In this document: positions 6,478 through 12,021 of the stretch, in pieces
Numbering within the stretch: position 1 is the stretch's first letter
How the letters are laid out: each line of letters starts with the position of its first letter
Origin: an uncultured Candidatus Melainabacteria bacterium
Lineage (GTDB): Bacteria; Cyanobacteriota; Vampirovibrionia; Gastranaerophilales; Gastranaerophilaceae
Length of the DNA: 12,021 nt
Assembly (NCBI GenBank): GCA_934675695.1
Contig: CAKURN010000016.1
Span: 1 to 12,021 of the forward strand
Reading direction: 5' to 3'
Position numbers and translations under genes: made by a program
The notes under the pieces: generated by a model
Seen by the model: only the letters and a program-made list of their open reading frames with translations
Database searches by the model: none
What the model was told of the DNA's origin: nothing

Positions 6478-8898
6478 ATGAAAAAGCTATTTAAAAGCAC
6501 AATGGCACTGATATCTATGTTGATGTTCCAGTCTGTTGCTTTAGCAAGCGAAGCTAATTTAATTGTTCCTGATTTTAAAAATGATTTGTTTAGTTTCAAT
6601 CTTTTGAAATTTGGAATTTTGATTGCGGTTTTGGGTGCAGTGTTTGGGCTTGTTGAATTTTTTAGAATTAAAAACATAAAAGTTCACCCTGCGATGGAAG
6701 CCGTTGGAACTACTATTTTTGAAACTTGTAAAACATATTTGATTCAACAAGGAAAATTTTTAGTAATATTAGAAGTTTTAATTGCACTTTGCATTGCTTA
6801 TTATTTTGGCGTTTTGCAAAAAATGGGTATAAGTGGTGTTGGATTAATTCTTCTTTGGTCTGTTATCGGGATTTTGGGTTCTTATTTTGTTGCTTGGTTT
6901 GGTATCAGAATGAACACTCTTGCAAACGCAAGAACCTCTTTTCTTGCACTTCGTTCTAAACCTCTAAATTGCCTCAATGTTCCTTTAAAAGCAGGCATGA
7001 GTATCGGGGTTTTGCTTGTTTGTGTAGAATTGATTTTGATGCTTGTTATTTTACTTTTTGTTCCGGGACATTTAGCCGGTGCTTGTTTTATAGGATTTGC
7101 AATAGGAGAAAGCTTGGGAGCTTCTGCACTAAGGGTTGCGGGCGGTATTTTTACAAAAATTGCTGATATTGGTTCAGATTTGATGAAAATACAATTCGGA
7201 ATAAAAGAAGATGACCCCAGAAACCCGGGGGTAATTGCAGATTGCACAGGTGATAACGCAGGAGATTCTATAGGCCCTTCTGCCGATGGGTTTGAAACTT
7301 ATGGTGTAACAGGTGTTGCATTGGTTAGTTTTATTTTACTTGCAGTTGTGCCTGAACATCAAATTCAGCTTTTGGCGTGGATTTTCACAATGAGATTTTT
7401 GATGATTATTACATCGATTGTTGCTTATTGGTTCAACAATTTAACAACTTGTGCTTATGCAAAAAAATGCGAAAAGAAAAACGAAAGATTCGATTTTGAA
7501 AAACCACTGTCGAATTTGGTTTGGTTGACTTCTGTTTTGTCAATCATAATGACATTCGCTGTTTCAAAATGGCTTCTTTCTTCTTTAGGTGGAAATTTGT
7601 GGCTTGTTTTGGCTTTGATAATTTCTTGTGGAACATTGGGAGCGGCACTTATTCCTGAGTTTACAAAATTGTTCACATCTCCAAATGCAAAACACACAAA
7701 AGAAGTCGTTAGAGCTTCTCGTGAAGGTGGTGCTTCTTTAACTATATTGTCAGGTATTGTGTCGGGAAATTTTTCAGGCTTTTGGATTGGAGCTGTTATC
7801 GTTGTTTTGATGGCAGTTGCTTATTTTGCAAGCTTGAATATTGAAAATATAATGGAATACCCTTCTGTATTTGCGTTTGGGTTGGTTGCGTTTGGATTTT
7901 TGGGTATGGGCCCTGTAACAATTGCTGTTGACAGTTATGGCCCTGTTACAGACAACGCTCAATCAGTGTATGAGTTGTCTTTGATAGAAGAACAACCCGA
8001 AATTCAACTGCAAATCGAAAAAGCGTACGGTTTTACGCCTGATTTTGAAAATGCAAAAAAATACTTAGAAGAAAACGACGGAGCGGGAAATACGTTCAAA
8101 GCAACGTCAAAACCTGTTTTAATCGGTACTGCAGTTGTTGGTGCAACAACTATGATATTTTCGTTGATTTTGGTAATTAGAGATACGTTGGGAATTGCTC
8201 CAGAAAGTATCTTGAATCTGTTAAATCCATACACATTACTTGGTTTTATTGCCGGTGGTGCTGTTATTTATTGGTTTTCCGGTGCTTCTATGCAAGCCGT
8301 TACAACGGGAGCTTATAGAGCAGTAGAATACATTAAAAAGCACATAAAACTAGGCGAAGCTGATGATAAAAAAGCAAATTTAGAAAACTCAAAAGAAGTT
8401 GTAAAAATCTGCACGCAATACGCTCAAAAAGGTATGTTTAATATTTTTGTTGCGTTGTTTTCTTTTGCTTTAGCTTTGGCGTTTTTATCGGCACCGACTT
8501 GTTGTTCTTCTGATGCAGTTGCGTTTTTCATTAGTTATTTGATTGCAATTGCTGTGTTTGGACTATTTCAGGCTGTATTTATGGCAAATGCAGGCGGTTG
8601 CTGGGATAATGCCAAAAAAATTGTAGAAGTAGATATGGAAGAAAAAGGTACACCTCTCCATGATGCTACTGTTGTAGGCGATACTGTGGGCGATCCTTTT
8701 AAAGACACGTCTTCTGTTGCAATGAATCCAATAATCAAATTCACGACATTGTTTGGTTTGTTGGCGATGGAAATAGCGATTGCTGAACAGTTTAGGGCTT
8801 GTGCTAAAATTGTTGGCGTTGTGTTTTTGATTGTCGCTTTGTTCTTCGTTTTGCGTTCGTTTTATGCAATGAGAATACCTGTAAAAAAGGGAGAATGA
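6478..8898 (+). CDS. hppA: Membrane-bound proton-translocating pyrophosphatase (divergent subfamily)
   Basis: Polytopic inner-membrane pump that hydrolyses pyrophosphate and moves cations outward. The protein has 806 residues, long for canonical bacterial members. Pyrophosphate/Mg-binding motifs are intact: DDPRNPGVIAD (245-255), D259-x3-D263 in GDNAGDSIGPSADGFETYG (258-276), SREGGASLTILSG in the middle, GGCWDNAKK (706-714) and GDTVGDPFKD (734-743). GNTFKA (537-542) carries K541, the lysine that replaces the K+ requirement in K+-independent pumps. The motif GDSIGPSADGFETYG differs from the usual GDCAGMAADLFESY, which fits the evolutionarily divergent, Na+-regulated H+-pumping subfamily described from Chlorobium and Cellulomonas; this assignment is from memory of that family. 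Residues 1-23 look like a signal peptide (KK, hydrophobic core, A21-L-A23), followed by an acidic external segment before the next membrane helix. It has its own promoter, strong ribosome binding site and terminator. H+ rather than Na+ as the pumped ion is inferred. Confidence 0.95.
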   Translation: MKKLFKSTMALISMLMFQSVALASEANLIVPDFKNDLFSFNLLKFGILIAVLGAVFGLVEFFRIKNIKVHPAMEAVGTTIFETCKTYLIQQGKFLVILEVLIALCIAYYFGVLQKMGISGVGLILLWSVIGILGSYFVAWFGIRMNTLANARTSFLALRSKPLNCLNVPLKAGMSIGVLLVCVELILMLVILLFVPGHLAGACFIGFAIGESLGASALRVAGGIFTKIADIGSDLMKIQFGIKEDDPRNPGVIADCTGDNAGDSIGPSADGFETYGVTGVALVSFILLAVVPEHQIQLLAWIFTMRFLMIITSIVAYWFNNLTTCAYAKKCEKKNERFDFEKPLSNLVWLTSVLSIIMTFAVSKWLLSSLGGNLWLVLALIISCGTLGAALIPEFTKLFTSPNAKHTKEVVRASREGGASLTILSGIVSGNFSGFWIGAVIVVLMAVAYFASLNIENIMEYPSVFAFGLVAFGFLGMGPVTIAVDSYGPVTDNAQSVYELSLIEEQPEIQLQIEKAYGFTPDFENAKKYLEENDGAGNTFKATSKPVLIGTAVVGATTMIFSLILVIRDTLGIAPESILNLLNPYTLLGFIAGGAVIYWFSGASMQAVTTGAYRAVEYIKKHIKLGEADDKKANLENSKEVVKICTQYAQKGMFNIFVALFSFALALAFLSAPTCCSSDAVAFFISYLIAIAVFGLFQAVFMANAGGCWDNAKKIVEVDMEEKGTPLHDATVVGDTVGDPFKDTSSVAMNPIIKFTTLFGLLAMEIAIAEQFRACAKIVGVVFLIVALFFVLRSFYAMRIPVKKGE

Positions 8899-8918
8899 AG
8901 TTTGTTGAAGTAAAAAAT

Positions 8919-8958
8919 AAAACCCTAAGGTCGGACTTTGTTCGATTTTAGGGTTTTT
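8919..8958 (+). terminator. Intrinsic terminator of hppA
   Basis: AAAACCCTAAGGTCG (8919-8933) pairs along its whole length with CGATTTTAGGGTTTT (8943-8957), counting two G-U pairs. The loop is 9 nt (GACTTTGTT) and the T-tract is 8954-8958. It begins 20 bp after the hppA stop and ends only 7 bp before the first ATG of the next gene. Confidence 0.9.
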
Positions 8959-8965
8959 AAAATAT

Positions 8966-10735
8966 ATGAATGATGAAAATATTTGTTTTTTGTTATTTTA
9001 TATGATTATGAATAGTATTTTTTCAAATTTTGAATTAAAAAGAGCTGGTTTTGTTGCATTATTTAAAAAAGGTGATATTGATAATGCAATTGTTGAATAT
9101 AAAAAATACAATAAAAAACTGAATAATTTGTTGTTTAGAATTTTTTTTAGAAAACAATATCTGGAAGAACAAAAAACAATAAACAAAATCTTCACAGAAA
9201 ATATGTCAAAAGCTGCAGAAAAATCACTTTCTGAAGAAAATCTTGAAAAGGCAGCAGAATATTACAACGAAATTTATTTAATAGATAAAAATGATACAAA
9301 CATTTTAAAAAAATACATAAATTGTTTAGAAAAAATTGAACAATATGACTTAAAATTGATTATTGCAAAAGAATTGTTGAAATTGCAAGATATTGGTGAA
9401 AACTACAGAATAATAAGTGAAGCCTACCAAAAAATGAACAAAAATCAAGAAGCAATAGATTTCTATTTCAAATATCTTGATTTTTCAAAAAAAGAATTGA
9501 TAGAAGCTGATTATAGCAGACTTGGTATTTTGTATTTTGCTTTGTATCATGAAAAAAACAATAAAAAATATGTTAAAAAGTCAATATACTATTTTAAAAA
9601 AGCACTTGAAACTCCCGATAGTGACGTTAAAAGAAGAAAAATAAAATTAAATAATTGCATTGCAGCTTCATATTTGATTAGAGATTATGAATTATCTGAG
9701 AAATGCTGGAAAGAACTATTCACCTTGGGGGAATTTGATGCTAATGAAAAATTTGCATATAGCACTTTTTGTATCAGAACAGGAAGATTAAAAGAATGGG
9801 AAGAAAGTCATGATTCTCGTTTTGAAAAAACGCCACCTGTTGAATATGTAAAAACAGATAAGCCCAGATGGACAGGACAAGAAGATATTTCTAATTCCAC
9901 TTTGTTAGTTTGTTGTGAACAAGGTTACGGAGATATTGTTTTGATGTGGGGCTATATGAAAAGACTAATTAAAATAGCGAAAAAAGTTATTTTTGTTACT
10001 CGTCCCGCTCTTGTTTCTTTATTTAAAAACAATCCATACAATATAGAAGTCTTATCTATTAATGATGATATTAAAAAAATAGACTATGATTATCAAGTTC
10101 CTATTTTTTCAATTCCTGCTTGTTTGAAATTGGATAAATCAAATATTTCTGTTGGAAGCGGGTATATCAAAGTAGACGAGAAATTAAGAGAAAAATTTAA
10201 AAAAGAATATTTTGACAACAAGACATTTAATATTGGAATTGCTTTTTTGGGTAGTCCATTGGGTGAACAAATAAGGGATATACCACTAGAAAAATTCAAA
10301 ATTTTTAACAAATTAAAAAACGTTCATTTTTATTGCCTTACAAAAGATGTTAATGATGATAAATTAAAAAAAGTTTTTCCAGCAAAAAAAATCACAAATA
10401 TTGCAAAATATTTTAACGATTTTAATGATACAGCTGCAGCAATGGAAAATCTCGATTTAGTTGTTTCGGGGGATAATTGTATACTTAATATTGCAGGAGC
10501 AATAGGAAAACGTGCTTTTGGAATATTTAATTATCGCTATCATTTTAGATGGAGTGATTTTTTGGAAAACAAAAAAAGACAAGTTAAAACAAACAATGGT
10601 TATACGGATATTATTAGAGATGATGTTGGTTGGTATACTTGTGTAAAACCTTTTGTCAATGAAGATTTTGATGATTGGGATACTACAATGAAAAAGGTTT
10701 TTAAAGAAATTGAAAAAATAAGGAGCAAAAAATGA
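8966..10735 (+). CDS. TPR-repeat protein with C-terminal GT9/GT-B-like glycosyltransferase domain
   Basis: A 589-residue protein with two parts. Residues about 25-290 are helical pairs of TPR type (NLEKAAEYYNEIYLID, MNKNQEAIDFYFKYLDF, KSIYYFKKALETP). Residues about 300-589 match the C-terminal domain of TPR proteins related to glycosyltransferase family 9. Visible motifs are PRWTGQ (300-305), CEQGYGDIVLMWGYMKRL (317-334), RDIPLEKF (437-444), and DTAAAMENLDLVVS (488-501) followed by GDNCILNIAGAIG, then FRWSDF and a terminal DDWD segment. In relatives the segment reads D-T-x-x-x-H before LAGALG; here D503 is kept but T and H are replaced by N504 and N508. It may transfer sugars to envelope glycans or proteins, or be a non-catalytic relative. 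The start is uncertain: no ribosome binding site precedes the ATG at 8966, and in-frame ATGs at 9002 and 9008 are no better supported; MNSIFSNFELKRAG from 9008 is a reasonable alternative. Codon use is markedly A/T-richer than in hppA. Confidence 0.85.
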   Translation: MNDENICFLLFYMIMNSIFSNFELKRAGFVALFKKGDIDNAIVEYKKYNKKLNNLLFRIFFRKQYLEEQKTINKIFTENMSKAAEKSLSEENLEKAAEYYNEIYLIDKNDTNILKKYINCLEKIEQYDLKLIIAKELLKLQDIGENYRIISEAYQKMNKNQEAIDFYFKYLDFSKKELIEADYSRLGILYFALYHEKNNKKYVKKSIYYFKKALETPDSDVKRRKIKLNNCIAASYLIRDYELSEKCWKELFTLGEFDANEKFAYSTFCIRTGRLKEWEESHDSRFEKTPPVEYVKTDKPRWTGQEDISNSTLLVCCEQGYGDIVLMWGYMKRLIKIAKKVIFVTRPALVSLFKNNPYNIEVLSINDDIKKIDYDYQVPIFSIPACLKLDKSNISVGSGYIKVDEKLREKFKKEYFDNKTFNIGIAFLGSPLGEQIRDIPLEKFKIFNKLKNVHFYCLTKDVNDDKLKKVFPAKKITNIAKYFNDFNDTAAAMENLDLVVSGDNCILNIAGAIGKRAFGIFNYRYHFRWSDFLENKKRQVKTNNGYTDIIRDDVGWYTCVKPFVNEDFDDWDTTMKKVFKEIEKIRSKK

Positions 10736-10749
10736 TTGCTCCTTATTTT
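10715..10749. terminator. Bidirectional intrinsic terminator between the convergent TPR and LysM genes
   Basis: AAAATAAGGAGCAA (10715-10728) is the exact reverse complement of TTGCTCCTTATTTT (10736-10749), a 14-bp stem with loop AAAATGA. The T-rich tract (ttattttattttatttt) follows on the plus strand, and TATTTTTTC follows the GC core on the minus strand. The TGA stop of the TPR gene (10733-10735) lies in the loop, so the hairpin overlaps the end of the coding region. The minus-strand LysM gene stops 24 bp away. Confidence 0.85.
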
Positions 10750-10773
10750 ATTTTATTTTATTTTGTATTTGAA

Positions 10774-12021
10774 TTATTGTCCGTTTTTCACCAATTCATA
10801 TAAACTTTCAATATTTTTAAGACTAATTGTTTGACCTACCTGAATATTATTTGCGTCAATTACATTGTCTTCCGCTATTTTAAGCGCTAATTTATATGCT
10901 TCTTCATCGCTTATACTAGGCATCGCATCTTTTACAATTCTAGTTAAAGAATCACCTAATTTTACAGTATATTGCATATCTGTAGTTTCGCCTTCTTCAC
11001 TTATACTAGCTGCTGCTACCTGACCGTCATTGTTTACAGCATCTGTTTGAGAATATGGGTCTTTTATTTCTGTCACAGGATTCCAGCTTGTTTCAGTTGT
11101 GTAAGTAGTAGATATAACATCTTCTTTCGATACAATTGTTTCACCTTGTATAAAGTCCGTTACATAGCTTTCTTCTTGTGTTACGCTAACATATTCTTTG
11201 TATTCTGTAGTTTCTGTAACACTGCCTTCTACAACTTCTGTTGTATAGCTTTCTTCTTTTACGGTTTGTAAGTATTCATTGCATGTTGTAGTTACATGTT
11301 CTTCTCCGGCTTCTGTTGTAACTTTAATTTCATCTTCTGCAGTTACTGTAGTTACTTCACCAGCTTCTGTTGTTGTTGTAACAGCACCAGCTTCCGTTGT
11401 TGTTGTAATTTCATCTTCTGCAGTTACTGTAGTTACTTCACCAGCTTCTGTTGTTGTTGTAACAGCACCAGCTTCTACGGTTGTTGTGTATGTATCAGGT
11501 TCTGTTACTGTAGTTACGATATCAGGTTCTGTTATTGTGTGAATTACTTGTTCACCCGGTTTTTCTTCCACAACGACATGTTCTTCACCAGGAATTGTTG
11601 TAACGTGTTCTTCACCAGGGATTGTTGTAACGTGTTCTTCACCAGGGATTGTTGTAACATGTTCTTCACCAGGGATTGTTGTAACGTGTTCTTCACCAGG
11701 AATTACATCAACATGTTCTTCACCAGGAATTGTTGTAACATGTTCTTCACCAGGAATTACATCAACATGTTCTTCACCAGGAATTACATCAACATGTTCT
11801 GCTCCAGGAATTACTTCAGAAGTTACTTCCTCTGCACCCGGTTGTTCATCTATTACTTCGGTTACTTCGCCTGTTTCTGGATTGGTAACAGTAGTTATTG
11901 TAATAGTAGGTGCACCATAACAAGTATGATATATTACTTGGTCTTCATCTTTTGTTGTGATGTATGTATCATCATCTTTTGTTGTGATGTATGTATCATC
12001 ATCTTTTGTTGTGATGTATGT
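10774..12021 (-). CDS. Thr-rich nonapeptide-repeat protein with C-terminal LysM domain (5'-truncated by window edge)
   Basis: The minus frame is open from the right edge to a TAA at 10776-10774, giving 415 visible residues; the GTG at 11571 is only an internal codon. From the N-terminal side it has three TYITTKDDD-like units, a divergent stretch with the only visible YHTCYG, nine VTTIPGEEH/VDVIPGEEH units, a 16-residue break, nine EPDIVTTVT/EAGAVTTTT/AEDEITTTT units, a non-periodic Thr/Glu/Val-rich region, and finally a LysM domain (YTVKLGDSLTRIV ... NIQVGQTISL, bases 10971-10819). The body is acidic and Thr/Val/Glu-rich with few Lys, like extracellular stalks. LysM binds GlcNAc-containing glycans, usually peptidoglycan, so a surface or periplasmic protein anchored at its C-terminus is inferred. 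The N-terminus, and any signal peptide, is outside the window. Extension by repeat slippage is likely. Confidence 0.85.
   Translation of the reverse strand, partial: TYITTKDDDTYITTKDDDTYITTKDEDQVIYHTCYGAPTITITTVTNPETGEVTEVIDEQPGAEEVTSEVIPGAEHVDVIPGEEHVDVIPGEEHVTTIPGEEHVDVIPGEEHVTTIPGEEHVTTIPGEEHVTTIPGEEHVTTIPGEEHVVVEEKPGEQVIHTITEPDIVTTVTEPDTYTTTVEAGAVTTTTEAGEVTTVTAEDEITTTTEAGAVTTTTEAGEVTTVTAEDEIKVTTEAGEEHVTTTCNEYLQTVKEESYTTEVVEGSVTETTEYKEYVSVTQEESYVTDFIQGETIVSKEDVISTTYTTETSWNPVTEIKDPYSQTDAVNNDGQVAAASISEEGETTDMQYTVKLGDSLTRIVKDAMPSISDEEAYKLALKIAEDNVIDANNIQVGQTISLKNIESLYELVKNGQ
11287..11529 (-). repeat. Nine in-register 27-bp units (EAG/AED/EPD nonapeptides)
   Basis: On the minus strand, 243 bp encode nine consecutive 9-residue units in perfect register: EPDIVTTVT, EPDTYTTTV, EAGAVTTTT, EAGEVTTVT, AEDEITTTT, EAGAVTTTT, EAGEVTTVT, AEDEIKVTT, EAGEEHVTT. 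The consensus is E-A-G/D-x-x-V/I-T-T-T. Confidence 0.9.
11326..11487. repeat. 81-bp tandem duplication inside the LysM-repeat gene
   Basis: Bases 11326-11394 recur exactly at 11407-11475, an offset of 81 bp (three 27-bp units); the copies diverge only in their last dozen bases. The near-identity, compared with looser similarity among the other units of the block, marks this as the most recent expansion there. Confidence 0.9.
11578..11820 (-). repeat. Nine 27-bp units (VTTIPGEEH / VDVIPGEEH nonapeptides)
   Basis: Eight closely similar 27-bp units (11578-11793) are followed by one degenerate unit (11794-11820, encoding SEVIPGAEH). Units differ mainly by the alternation tgttgt/tacatc (TT versus DV) and by silent aat/gat and gtg/atg changes. 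There is no spacer between units. Confidence 0.92.
11941..12021 (-). repeat. Three 27-bp units (TYITTKDDD), continuing past the window edge
   Basis: Units at 11941-11967, 11968-11994 and 11995-12021 share atctttTGTTGTGATGTATGT-type sequence. The last two are identical and the first differs by two bases (gtcttc for atcatc), changing KDDD to KDED. The array is cut by the window edge, so its length is unknown. Confidence 0.88.

Noticed and set aside
6882..7247. Minus-strand 121-residue frame opposite hppA
   Set aside because: Antisense shadow over the conserved pyrophosphatase motifs.
11279..11542. Open plus-strand frame opposite the nonapeptide repeats, encoding a Val/Ser/Thr-rich 87-residue peptide
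   Set aside because: It is the antisense reading of the 27-bp repeats, which keep all frames open; the minus frame is longer, ends in a recognisable LysM domain and reaches the window edge.
11569..11571. GTG as the start of the LysM-repeat gene
   Set aside because: The frame stays open through the further repeat blocks to 12021 and this GTG is a Val inside a VVV stretch.
11578..11820. Regular 27-bp direct repeats resembling a CRISPR array
   Set aside because: The units are contiguous without unique spacers, are multiples of codons, and encode a periodic peptide; no cas gene is present.

Overview
This is an AT-rich bacterial chromosomal segment using the standard genetic code (TAA and TGA stops). 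No ribosomal RNA, phage or transposase gene is present. Low GC, tRNA-Leu without an encoded CCA, a divergent membrane pyrophosphatase and a Cys4 zinc-ribbon protein with a Gly/Arg/Asn-rich linker together resemble gut non-photosynthetic Cyanobacteria (Gastranaerophilales/Melainabacteria). That assignment is an impression from protein style, not a proof.

Layout. Positions 1-2235 (+) hold the 3' part of a very long coiled-coil protein that is open at the left edge. A perfect AT-rich hairpin follows, then a minus-strand block read from right to left: a CDF cation transporter fused to a CorC-type CBS module (5330-3486), gpsA (3485-2490, starting on the base after the upstream stop codon) and tRNA-Leu(GAG) (2439-2358). 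A 224-bp divergent intergenic region (5331-5554) separates this block from a plus-strand zinc-ribbon/RG-rich/duplicated-repeat protein (5555-6343), which has its own intrinsic terminator. Next is hppA (6478-8898, +), with a good promoter, ribosome binding site and terminator. A TPR/GT9-like glycosyltransferase-family protein follows (8966-10735, +). The window ends with a minus-strand surface-type protein (12021-10774, open at the right edge) made of 9-residue Thr-rich repeats with a C-terminal LysM domain. It converges on the TPR gene through a probable bidirectional terminator.

How the genes relate. gpsA supplies sn-glycerol-3-phosphate for phospholipids. The CDF-CorC fusion and the pyrophosphatase are membrane ion transporters, the latter driven by pyrophosphate. 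The TPR/GT-like and LysM-repeat proteins look envelope-related. I see no single pathway uniting the window; apart from the coupled CDF-gpsA pair the genes look like independent transcription units.

Most noteworthy are the CDF-CBS-CorC fusion lacking the usual DUF21 membrane domain, the nonapeptide-repeat LysM protein (two blocks of nine units plus at least three more), and the zinc-ribbon/RG/tandem-repeat protein, which looks like an undescribed nucleic-acid-binding protein.
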